Origin: Heteroruminococcus sp964370005
GTDB taxonomy: Bacteria; Bacillota; Clostridia; Oscillospirales; Ruminococcaceae
Assembly (NCBI GenBank): GCA_964370005.1
Contig: CAYJGR010000001.1
Span: forward strand, 1-64,000
DNA: 64,000 bases
Reading direction: 5' to 3'
Shown: positions 42,663-49,962 of the stretch, one piece after another
How the letters are laid out: every line of letters begins with the position of its first letter
Position numbering within the stretch: position 1 is the first letter of the stretch
Translations under genes and position numbers: made by a program
The notes under the pieces: generated by a model
Databases searched by the model: none
What the model was told of the DNA's origin: nothing
Seen by the model: only the letters and a program-made list of their open reading frames with translations

Positions 42663-43436
42663 TTAAATCCCAAGTGTCCCAAAATATATAGCAAGAAGTG
42701 GGTCGCCCCACAAAAAACTTACAAAAACTCCAAGTGCAAGATATGGCCCCAGTGCTAAATCTCGTCCCGCACCGAAAAATCTCATGCGCACAAGATGCAC
42801 CGCAGACCCCACCACACATCCAAGCCCAAAGGCAAGTAGTGTGCCTGATAGCCCTAAAAACAGCCCACATCCCGCCATAAGTTTTATATCCCCACCGCCT
42901 ATTGCCCGACCTCCCGAGAATATAAGCAGTAGGAGCAAAAACCCGGCCACGCTCACCCCGCCAAGCAGATGAGACTGCCAATCGGCTAAATTAAGCCCCA
43001 GACGCACAACACCCAACACGGCGATAAAAATAGTGGTGGAGGGGGGAATTTCACGTGTGCGCCAATCTATTATTGACAAAATTAGCAGTGATGATGCTAA
43101 AAGACATCCAAGAAGTGTGTCATAAGACAAACCGTGTACATATGCCACCAACACCCAAAGTAGAGCATTGACAGCCTCAATCAAAGGGTATTGCGGTGAT
43201 ATTTTAACACCGCACCCCGAGCACCGCCCACGCAAAAATATATAGCTAAACAGCGGTACAAGTTCCCAAAAACGCAGGCGTTTTTGACAGTTCATGCAGT
43301 GTGAGGATTTTATTACCACACCCTCACCCCGCGGTATTCTAAATATGCAAACATTGCAAAAACTCCCCACCATAAGCCCCATAAGACCCACGGTTATATA
43401 AAACGGTAGCATTGCTGTTGGCATGATTATTGGCAT
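42663..43436 (-). CDS. pilD: prepilin peptidase / N-methyltransferase
   Basis: Polytopic A24 aspartic protease (257 aa) that cleaves after the Gly of the G|FTL signals and methylates the new Phe. GSFCNVCIFRIPRGE and the two-pair zinc site (CMNC...CSGC) mark the bifunctional type. Catalytic aspartates lie in IDWRTREIPP and GGGDIKLMA. It serves the four or five prepilins encoded around it and lies 44 nt upstream of the pilMN gene. Confidence 0.95.
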   Translation of the reverse strand: MPIIMPTAMLPFYITVGLMGLMVGSFCNVCIFRIPRGEGVVIKSSHCMNCQKRLRFWELVPLFSYIFLRGRCSGCGVKISPQYPLIEAVNALLWVLVAYVHGLSYDTLLGCLLASSLLILSIIDWRTREIPPSTTIFIAVLGVVRLGLNLADWQSHLLGGVSVAGFLLLLLIFSGGRAIGGGDIKLMAGCGLFLGLSGTLLAFGLGCVVGSAVHLVRMRFFGAGRDLALGPYLALGVFVSFLWGDPLLAIYFGTLGI

Positions 43437-43466
43437 AGTTATTTTCCTTTTATTAGAGGATAGAAA

Positions 43467-43694
43467 AGGGCATTTAAGGGCAATTAGAAATTAGGAATTA
43501 GTAGTTAGGAATGATGGTATCGCTTTGCGATGGATTTGTATTTAAGGGCACCGGAGCGCAATGTTGATGCTTGCACCTTGCTTTTCCGTGTAGGCGGCGG
43601 CTTTGCCGTGAGCGTACAATAGCCCGCCCAGAAACACGGGCAACAGTACGCCCCCACCCAAACCACCCCCAACCCAAAAAATCAAGGCGCAGGG
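43467..43694 (+). repeat. dispersed intergenic repeat, copy A
   Basis: ATTAG/AGGAATTAG-type AT-rich block (43467-43515) followed by a GC-rich part starting CTTTTCCGTGTA (43581) and running through AGCCCGCCCAGAAACACGGGCA, GTACGCCCCCACCC and ACCCAAAAAATCAAGGCG. The same order of blocks occurs inverted at 47242-47436 (copy B). It contains no ORF and sits between pilD and pilA. Confidence 0.75.
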
Positions 43695-43813
43695 CATTTA
43701 GAGATTAGAAAATAGAAATTAGACATTAGTTAAGGTTAAGGTCAAGGGCAAAAACCACGCCCTGCGCTGTCCTTTGCTAATCACTAACATCTAATCCCTA
43801 ACAACTAAATGCC
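43693..43813. repeat. MITE-like inverted repeat
   Basis: 121 bp bounded by perfect 9-bp ends GGCATTTAG (43693-43701) and CTAAATGCC (43805-43813), with imperfect complementarity continuing inward (ATTAG-rich on the left, CTAAT-rich on the right) and an inner CCACGCCCTGCGC block. Size, terminal repeats and non-coding interior resemble a miniature inverted-repeat element. No flanking target duplication is obvious. Confidence 0.55.
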
Positions 43814-43856
43814 ACCACACCCGACCCACCCAAAAATGGGTGCGTCGGGCGGTGTG
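43813..43856 (-). terminator. strong hairpin after pilA
   Basis: CACCACACCCGACCCACCC pairs imperfectly with GGGTGCGTCGGGCGGTGTG around AAAAAT, 28 nt after the pilA stop on the minus strand. No T-run follows, so it may instead be an RNA-processing or stabilising hairpin that keeps pilA mRNA more abundant than downstream genes. Confidence 0.5.
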
Positions 43857-43883
43857 TTATGGTTTAGATCAAAATTTTAGAGG

Positions 43884-44417
43884 TTAGGTTGTGGGATAAT
43901 CCATACCTACGCCGGCTGTACCCCAGTCCACTCCATTTGTGCCCAAGGAATCAGCTGGCATGGTGATATTGCCACTGCCCATTTCGATGGTGAATTCGAA
44001 ATCAGCATTGCCACCTGCTGCCGACTCAGCATCAGTACCGGTGTTAACAGAGGCTGCGGTTCCTGTGGGAGCGTCCCAACCCATAACCTCGGTAACACTT
44101 GTCAGAACTGCTGTATAACCGGCACCGGTAGAAATTTCGAGCGTAGCATTACCATCGGCTGTGGTTCCCCAAGTAAAGGTATACTCATCAGCAGTCGCAT
44201 CATTATTAGGATCAGCAACAGCGGCTGTGGCTGCTCTAATGATGTTGGTGGCTACCTGCAAGTCGTTGGACTGGCGGGAACGCTCCACATACTGTAGGTA
44301 ACGGGGGGCGAGCACGGCGGCCAGTACTGCGATGATTGCAATAACGATAATCAGCTCAACCAGTGTAAAGCCCTTGTTGTTTTTACGTGCTTTGTGTACT
44401 TTCTCAAAAAACTTCAT
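43884..44417 (-). CDS. pilA: major type IV pilin
   Basis: 177 aa. Leader MKFFEKVHKARKNNKG, then mature F-TLVELIIVIAIIAVLAAVLAPRYLQYVERSRQSNDLQVATNIIRAATAAVADPNND, a textbook N-terminal pilin helix with Glu5 and the conserved Arg-Tyr region. The globular domain is Gly/Thr/Ala-rich and lacks cysteines, as in Gram-positive pilins. It has its own AAAGGA ribosome binding site and lies between pilC and pilD. Strong hairpins on its 3' side suggest a stabilised transcript. Confidence 0.93.
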   Translation of the reverse strand: MKFFEKVHKARKNNKGFTLVELIIVIAIIAVLAAVLAPRYLQYVERSRQSNDLQVATNIIRAATAAVADPNNDATADEYTFTWGTTADGNATLEISTGAGYTAVLTSVTEVMGWDAPTGTAASVNTGTDAESAAGGNADFEFTIEMGSGNITMPADSLGTNGVDWGTAGVGMDYPTT

Positions 44418-44496
44418 AATAATTACATCCTTTCTGTGTGTAGGTTTTTATTTTAACCAATTACCCTACATGTGTGGGGCATGGTAAAAATCATTT

Positions 44497-45714
44497 TTAT
44501 AGGTTATCGAGTGCCGAATACATATCGGCCATGGGCAGGATTACCGACAGTACAATTGTACCGATTATTATAGCTAAGAATATAATGAGCACAGGTTCGA
44601 GTGCGGCCATAACGGTGGCGGTGGTGTTCTCGACTTCCTCGTCATAGTAATCGGCCAATGTTGAGAGCATGTTATCAAGATCGCCCGCCTCTTCACCGAT
44701 ACGAACCATATGACACACTAAAGGTGGGAATATCCCCGCCCGCCTAAAGGGCTCTGAAAGTGGCATACCCATGAGCACATCATCCCTTGCAGTGAGCAGG
44801 GCATCACGAAATTTGACATTTTCCATCATACGGGCGACAATTTCGAGGGCATCGGGCAGTTGTATGCCGGCGGCCAAAAGTGTTGACAAGGTACGACTGA
44901 TACGAGCCGAGGCGGTTTTGGTGGTAAGCTTACCAAACAGCGGTATTTTCAGCTGAATCCCACTAAAAAGCTCCCTACCTGTGGGTGTACGTGCAAACTG
45001 CACCCCGGCGAACACTAAAGCGGCCACACCGCCCATCACCGCCCACCAATAGTCCTCCATAAAGCGACCGGCAGTAATAACCCCCCTTGTAAGTGCGGGA
45101 AGTTGTACGCCCATATCATTAAAGACTTCCTCAAAGCTGGGTATAACAAATGCAAGCATTGCCACCACAACCACAAAGGCAATTACAATAACTATAATGG
45201 GGTAAATGGAGGCACGTGTGACCATGGCCCGAAGTTTGGCATCCTTTTCAAACTGCGTACCCATGCGGGAGAAAGAGGTCTCTAAACTACCCGATTCCTC
45301 ACCCGCCGCCACCATTGTGGACAGTAGACTTGGGAATATTTTGGGATGTTCTCTCATGGAGTCGGTAAAGGAGTTACCGGCCTGAATAGAGGCACGACAA
45401 TCGGCGATAGCTTTTGAAAGGTTTTGTTTTTCGGTCTGTTCGGCCAACATCTCAAGCGCCGACACAATGGGCACACCCGCCGCCGATATGCTGACAAACT
45501 GTCGGCAAAATACCGCCAAATCTCTCGGCTTGGGTTTGCCCTCAAACAGTGTCACATTAAGGCTGCGGTTCATGACATTTGTCTCGGATATATCTATGGG
45601 GAATAGCCCCTCGCCTTTTAGCGTAGAGGTGGCCGCATGGATATCGTTGGCTTCCAATATGCCTTTTGTCTGTCTGCCGTCACGGTCAACAGCAATGTAG
45701 GAAAAGTTGGGCAA
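44497..45714 (-). CDS. pilC: type IV pilus inner-membrane platform protein PilC
   Basis: GspF-family platform that couples the cytoplasmic ATPases to pilin polymerisation. The family N-terminus (PNFSYIAVDRDGRQTKGILEAND) suggests a TTG start at 45714 (405 aa), with AAAGGA about 9 nt upstream; a GTG at 45723 is too close to it. Two GspF repeats contain FCRQFVSISAAGVPIVSALEMLAEQ and SRTLSTLLAAGIQLPDALEIVARM, and three TM helices end with ILSVILPMADMYSALDNL. Confidence 0.93.
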   Translation of the reverse strand: MPNFSYIAVDRDGRQTKGILEANDIHAATSTLKGEGLFPIDISETNVMNRSLNVTLFEGKPKPRDLAVFCRQFVSISAAGVPIVSALEMLAEQTEKQNLSKAIADCRASIQAGNSFTDSMREHPKIFPSLLSTMVAAGEESGSLETSFSRMGTQFEKDAKLRAMVTRASIYPIIVIVIAFVVVVAMLAFVIPSFEEVFNDMGVQLPALTRGVITAGRFMEDYWWAVMGGVAALVFAGVQFARTPTGRELFSGIQLKIPLFGKLTTKTASARISRTLSTLLAAGIQLPDALEIVARMMENVKFRDALLTARDDVLMGMPLSEPFRRAGIFPPLVCHMVRIGEEAGDLDNMLSTLADYYDEEVENTTATVMAALEPVLIIFLAIIIGTIVLSVILPMADMYSALDNL

Positions 45715-45789
45715 TAGGGTCACATCCTTTTAGAAGATAGATAAGGGCGTTTGATGATAGAGGATAGAGAAGGGCAAGGGCAAAGACCC

Positions 45790-45921
45790 CGTAGGGGCGG
45801 TCACGGCAAGCCGTGACCCTACATCTGGGTTTCGGGTTATTGTAGGGACATGGCTCGCCATGTCCGAGGCGTTGGCGACGGCGGTTGTTGCGTTTCGGGC
45901 GGCCGATGACCGCCCCTACAA
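45790..45921. repeat. cluster of three GTAGGG-type palindromes
   Basis: Three consecutive hairpins fill the 200-nt pilT-pilC spacer: GTAGGG..GGTCACGGC-aa-GCCGTGACC..CTAC (45791-45822), TGTAGGGACATGGC-tc-GCCATGTCC (45841-45865) and GGGCGGccgatgaCCGCCCCTACA (45897-45920). GTAGGG/CCCTAC ends recur. This is a common class of intergenic palindrome in clostridial genomes; a further one is at 47182-47225. No ORF. Confidence 0.7.
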
Positions 45922-45927
45922 CGATGT

Positions 45928-46983
45928 TTACATTATGCGTTTTGACAGTGCTACACGGTCTTGGGCGAACAGTAGGGCGGTTTCGCCTGTTATTTGACCG
46001 GTTTGGTAGAGTTGGAACAATGAGTCGTCCATAGTAGTCATGCCCAATTTTGCATTTGTTAGCATAACAGAGGGAATTTGATAGGTTTTGCCCTCGCGGA
46101 TGTTGTTGCGCACGGCGTTGTTGCCCAGCATGACCTCAAAAGCGGCCACACGTCCCTGACCGTCGGCGGTGGGCATAAGTTGTTGCGACACCACACATTC
46201 GAGCACGTCGGCCAGCTGTATACGAATTTGTTGTTGCTGATGTGGGGGGAATACGTCGATTACACGGTCGATTGTGTTGGCCGCACCTACGGTATGCAAG
46301 GTCGAGAACACAAGGTGTCCTGTCTCGGCGGCGGTCACGGCTATCGAGATGGTTTCAAGGTCACGCATCTCGCCTACGAGTATTACATCGGGGTCTTGAC
46401 GCAAAGCGGCACGCAAAGCATTTGGAAAGCTGTGTGTATCACTTCCCACCTCACGCTGATTTACCACAGATTTTTTATGGGTGTGTACATATTCTATGGG
46501 GTCTTCAAGCGTGATTATATGCTTATTATACCTCCCATTTATCTCATTTATGAGGCTTGCCAAAGTTGTTGATTTACCGCTACCTGTCGCACCTGTTACC
46601 AGTACAAGTCCACGTTTTTTGTCGCACAAATCGACAACAGGCTGTGGCAGGTGCAAATCTTCGGGGTGAGGTATGGTTGCATTGAGCACACGGGCGGCAA
46701 TCGCATAGCTGTTTTTTTGCGAGAAAACATTTATACGAAAACGTCCAAGACCCTCGACCGAATGGGCAAAGTCCACTTCGCCTTTGTCTTGGAGTACCAT
46801 CATAAGGTCATTACTCGCAATGCCTTTGACCACTTCGAGGATATCGGTGGCGCTCAGCGGTGTACCCGATAGGGGCACTAAGTTGCCATGGACACGCCCT
46901 ATGGGGGGAAGATTTGCCGTGATGTGCAAATCCGATGCCTCATTTTGTACGGCGAGAGAGATTAGCTCTGTGAAGTTGGGCAT
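45928..46983 (-). CDS. pilT: pilus retraction ATPase PilT
   Basis: Depolymerises pili and powers twitching. The start at 46983 (MPNFTELISLAVQNEASDLHITANLPPIGRVHG) matches family N-termini; 351 aa. Walker A is GATGSGKST, with the Asp box LEDPIEYVH, Walker B-type DPDVILVGEMRD, the His box TAAETGHLVFSTLHT, and the retraction signature MLGNNAVRNNIREGKTYQI (AIRNLIRE equivalent). It is placed between pilB and pilC, so extension and retraction motors are co-expressed. Confidence 0.95.
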   Translation of the reverse strand: MPNFTELISLAVQNEASDLHITANLPPIGRVHGNLVPLSGTPLSATDILEVVKGIASNDLMMVLQDKGEVDFAHSVEGLGRFRINVFSQKNSYAIAARVLNATIPHPEDLHLPQPVVDLCDKKRGLVLVTGATGSGKSTTLASLINEINGRYNKHIITLEDPIEYVHTHKKSVVNQREVGSDTHSFPNALRAALRQDPDVILVGEMRDLETISIAVTAAETGHLVFSTLHTVGAANTIDRVIDVFPPHQQQQIRIQLADVLECVVSQQLMPTADGQGRVAAFEVMLGNNAVRNNIREGKTYQIPSVMLTNAKLGMTTMDDSLFQLYQTGQITGETALLFAQDRVALSKRIM

Positions 46984-47111
46984 GAGAAACACCACCTTTT
47001 TGAGGTTTGGTATAAAATTTATATTTTGCTGTGCCCGTAGGGCGACATATAAATGAGAGCACATCGGCATGGGTTTTTTATTTAGATGCGCCTGCTATCG
47101 CAGATGTGCGA

Positions 47112-47225
47112 ATAAATAATCCTGCGGATTATTTATGTCGTTATCCTTATAGTATATCGGCAGAAATTCGAAAAAGGTTAGCTGTAGGGCGTGGGACGGG
47201 ACGTCGAGGACGCCGTCCCCTACAG
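47112..47225. repeat. palindromes between pilB and pilT
   Basis: ATAAATAATCC-tgc-GGATTATTTAT (47112-47136) is a perfect 11-bp hairpin about 130 nt upstream of pilT. CTGTAGGG...ACGG...CCGT...CCCCTACAG (47182-47225) is another GTAGGG-class palindrome. Neither overlaps an ORF. The first could be an RNA-processing or attenuating hairpin in the pil transcript. Confidence 0.6.
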
Positions 47226-47241
47226 GGGTTTTGCGATTTTT

Positions 47242-47436
47242 GACCCCGCCTCGATTTTTTTGGGTAGGGGGTGGGGCTTTGTGGGGGCGTACCTGTGCCC
47301 GTGTTTTTGGGCGGGCTTTAGGTACGTTCACGCAAAGCCCTGCCCCATACACGGAAAAGCGAGGGGGAAGCATTACCTACCGCCACAATGCCCTTAATTC
47401 CTAATTCCTCATTCCTAATTACTAATTGCTCTTATC
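47242..47436 (-). repeat. dispersed intergenic repeat, copy B
   Basis: Inverted relative of copy A (43467-43694). Read on the minus strand: AATTAGTAATTAGGAATGAGG block, CGCTTTTCCGTGTA, AGCCCGCCCAAAAACACGGGCA, GTACGCCCCCAC, ACCCAAAAAAATCGAGGCGGGG. Internal palindromes GTACCT/AGGTAC and GCCCG/GGGC would form a compact hairpin. It lies directly after the pilB stop. Confidence 0.75.
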
Positions 47437-47470
47437 AGTCATCCATCGAAACTTTTATCATTTCTTCAAT

Positions 47471-47570
47471 NNNNNNNNNNNNNNNNNNNNNNNNNNNNNN
47501 NNNNNNNNNNNNNNNNNNNNNNNNNNNNNNNNNNNNNNNNNNNNNNNNNNNNNNNNNNNNNNNNNNNNNN
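47471..47570. other. 100-N assembly gap (probably not a real gap)
   Basis: Exactly 100 N, with the same 55 bp on both sides (47416-47470 and 47571-47625), including the 3' end of pilB. Removing the N and one copy gives a continuous sequence with an intact pilB stop. Confidence 0.9.
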
Positions 47571-47589
47571 TAATTACTAATTGCTCTTA

Positions 47590-49296
47590 TCAGTCATCCA
47601 TCGAAACTTTTATCATTTCTTCAATAGTCGTGATACCTTGGACTACACAATCGGCCGCACTGGCACGCAGTGTGCGCATACCGCCTTTTATGGCCTCTTC
47701 TTTTATATCCTCGGTCGAGGCACGGCTTGTTATAAGGGAACGAAGTTCGGGGGTGATCTCCATGATTTCATACACACCTATGCGGTCGTAGTAACCCACG
47801 TTGCCACACTTGGGGCAACCCTCTGCATCGTAAAGGGTGAGGTCTTCGTGCTGTGATACACCAAGCAGTCTTTTTTCGACGTCGGTGGCTTGTCTTGGGC
47901 GACGACAATGGGGACACAAACGACGCACAAGACGTTGTGCCACAATGCCAACCATGGAATCGGCCAACAGGTAGGACTCAACACCCATTTCCAAAAGGCG
48001 GGTAACTGTGGCGGCCGAGCTGTTTGTATGCAAGGTACTAACCACAAGGTGGCCTGTGATAGAGGCCTGCACGGCAATGTTTGCGGTCTCTTCGTCACGA
48101 ATCTCGCCCACCATGATGGTGTCGGGATCTTGACGCAGAATGGAGCGCAGTGCATTTGCAAATGTGAGGTCGGCCTTGGGGTTAACCTGCACCTGATTTA
48201 TGCCGGGGATGTTGGCCTCGACGGGGTCTTCAACCGTGATGATGTTGACATCCTCGGTATTCAGTGCGCTGAGGGCGGAGTATAGGGTGGTGGATTTACC
48301 ACTACCCGTAGGACCTGTAACAAGTATCATACCGTTGGGGTTGGAGAGGATGTGGTCGAATTTTTGCAGTTCCCACTCCTGCATACCAAGTTCGCTTTTG
48401 GTACGGAACAACCCAACAACCGACTGAAGACGCATAACGACCTTTTCGCCAAAGCTTGTGGGCAGTACCGCCACACGGATGTCGTACTCTGCACGGTCAA
48501 CCACGGTGGACATACGTCCGTCCTGGGGTTTACGCTTTTCGGATATATCCATGCCGGCCAAAATCTTAACACGGGTCACAAGCGCGGGCAGTAAACTTAT
48601 ATCGTAGCTCATGCGGTCGCTGAGTACACCGTCTATACGGTAGCGGATGCGCACACGCTTTTCAAGGGCGTCAAAGTGGATATCACTGGCACGCTGACGC
48701 ACACCCTGCTCTATAATGGAACGAACAAGCTGTACGATGGGTGCGCTTTCGAGGTCGGCTTGGTCGGCCACTTCTTCCTCATCGAGCTGTTCACGCAGTT
48801 CTTCACGCTGACGGGCGTATTCCTCAGCGGCCAGCATGGCCTCACTACGACCAAAAAAGCTATCAAGCACGCTGTTTATCTCACCTATGGTGGCGATGCG
48901 TGGCTCTACAAGGCAGTTTGTTATGATAGATATATCATCTTGGGCGGTCATGTCGAGAGGATTGGACATAGCAAGCACAAGCACATTGGGGCTCACCTCA
49001 CTGTAGCCCAGAGGGAGCACGTTATGGCGACGCAGTACCGAACCGGGGATAAGGCCTATGATTTCTTGATCGATGCTGACGCCACGCAAATCCACACGTG
49101 GGATTTCGAGCTGTACCTGTAGCACGTCGGCTATGTCGCTATCTGTAACCATGCCAAGCTCAATAAGGCAATCGCCCAACCAACGCTTGACCTTTCTTTG
49201 CCAATCGAGAGCTTCTTGCAACTGTGCTTCGGTTATGATACCTCGCAAAACGAGCAAGTCACCCAAGCGATATTTTTTCGGAGTTTCTAAAACCAT
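47590..49296 (-). CDS. pilB: pilus extension ATPase PilB with MshEN-type N-terminus
   Basis: 568 aa from the ATG at 49296 (AAGGGTG 6 nt upstream). N-terminal tandem motifs RLGDLLVLRGIITEAQLQEALDWQ and WLGDCLIELGMVTDSDIADVLQVQ match the MshEN c-di-GMP-binding pattern (xLGxxLxxxG...L...Q). A GspE_N region and the motor domain follow, with Walker A GPTGSGKST, Asp box VEDPVE, Walker B DPDTIMVGEIRD, His box TGHLVVSTLHT and the zinc site CPHC...CPKC. It is the first gene of the pilus operon; the 3' end is duplicated across the assembly gap. Confidence 0.95.
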   Translation of the reverse strand: MVLETPKKYRLGDLLVLRGIITEAQLQEALDWQRKVKRWLGDCLIELGMVTDSDIADVLQVQLEIPRVDLRGVSIDQEIIGLIPGSVLRRHNVLPLGYSEVSPNVLVLAMSNPLDMTAQDDISIITNCLVEPRIATIGEINSVLDSFFGRSEAMLAAEEYARQREELREQLDEEEVADQADLESAPIVQLVRSIIEQGVRQRASDIHFDALEKRVRIRYRIDGVLSDRMSYDISLLPALVTRVKILAGMDISEKRKPQDGRMSTVVDRAEYDIRVAVLPTSFGEKVVMRLQSVVGLFRTKSELGMQEWELQKFDHILSNPNGMILVTGPTGSGKSTTLYSALSALNTEDVNIITVEDPVEANIPGINQVQVNPKADLTFANALRSILRQDPDTIMVGEIRDEETANIAVQASITGHLVVSTLHTNSSAATVTRLLEMGVESYLLADSMVGIVAQRLVRRLCPHCRRPRQATDVEKRLLGVSQHEDLTLYDAEGCPKCGNVGYYDRIGVYEIMEITPELRSLITSRASTEDIKEEAIKGGMRTLRASAADCVVQGITTIEEMIKVSMDD

Positions 49297-49475
49297 TGCA
49301 ATCACCCTTTCTATTTGTATAGTAGTGATGTCGTCAAAAAACTTTGGTGTCATACCCCTCCCCCAAAACATTTTGCGGGGGGGATTTTTGCTCACGCGCA
49401 TATAAACTACTCAGCAGTGCCAAATGCTCACACCGAGCACAACACCTGAGTAGCGGCATTTGTTCTCCTGCCGCT
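49297..49475 (-). promoter_or_regulatory. structured 5' leader of the pilus operon
   Basis: About 180-nt leader between the proximal promoter and pilB. On the minus strand it starts with GCGGCA/TGCCGC (arms 49469-49474 and 49453-49458), then a long arm CTACTCAG/CTGAGTAG (49446-49453 and 49407-49414) enclosing TGCTC/GAGCA. A third C-run/G-run hairpin (about 49356-49383) follows, with TTTTTT some 15 nt after it. The layout suggests attenuation or ligand sensing. It does not match the c-di-GMP-I or -II consensus as I remember them. Confidence 0.5.
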
Positions 49476-49481
49476 TAATGT

Positions 49482-49510
49482 ATTGTATAGAAAATAAGGT
49501 CACATTTCAA
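49482..49510 (-). promoter_or_regulatory. proximal promoter of the pilus operon
   Basis: TTGAAA (49505-49510), 17-nt spacer, TACAAT (49482-49487) on the minus strand. The start of transcription would fall right at the first leader hairpin. Confidence 0.65.
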
Positions 49511-49605
49511 GGGCAAAATCAAGCCAACAAGTTTACCGATTTTGTTCCACTAAAAACGGCAAAAACAAACTTTTTTGTAGCCAAAAACAATATGTATTTT
49601 TTTAT

Positions 49606-49634
49606 ATTGTATCATTTGTTTGTATGCATTGCAA
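49606..49634 (-). promoter_or_regulatory. possible distal promoter of the pilus operon
   Basis: TTGCAA (49629-49634), 17-nt spacer, TACAAT (49606-49611) on the minus strand, about 120 nt upstream of the proximal promoter. Both could be used. Confidence 0.45.
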
Positions 49635-49846
49635 GAAGTTTTGATAGTAAAACTGTTCGTTTTGGCACAAAATTCTAAGATTATTGCTATTTTTTTCCAT
49701 TAAAATAAGTGTTGCCACAAAACCACATTTAGTTCCCCCCTCCCCCATTATATTTTTGAAAAATTTATTTCGAAATCCATTTTTGTAGACTTTTAGCTTA
49801 AATATACTATTTGTATTGCATGGGAGGCAAATTTCGGCAGTCGGGA

Positions 49847-49874
49847 TTGATTTTCGCTTTTTGGGTGATATAAT
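49847..49874 (+). promoter_or_regulatory. promoter of metG
   Basis: TTGATT (49847-49852), 16-nt spacer, perfect TATAAT (49869-49874). It leaves an ~80-nt leader with GC-rich segments before the GGAGG of metG. No T-box or S-box core is seen. Confidence 0.7.
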
Positions 49875-49962
49875 AAACGGTGTATGCATTGCCCACTTTA
49901 AGGGCGCAATATCCCTGACCTCGCCTTTCATTCGGGCGACGGCAGGCACAGGAGGCAAAGTT

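Noticed and set aside
45790..45921. Three GC-rich hairpins as tRNA or small RNA genes
   Set aside because: They are simple palindromes with GTAGGG ends, without cloverleaf features or a dedicated promoter and terminator.
49407..49474. Reading the pilus leader as a c-di-GMP riboswitch
   Set aside because: It is structured, but the GEMM-I and GEMM-II conserved sequences I know are absent; kept only as an unclassified leader.
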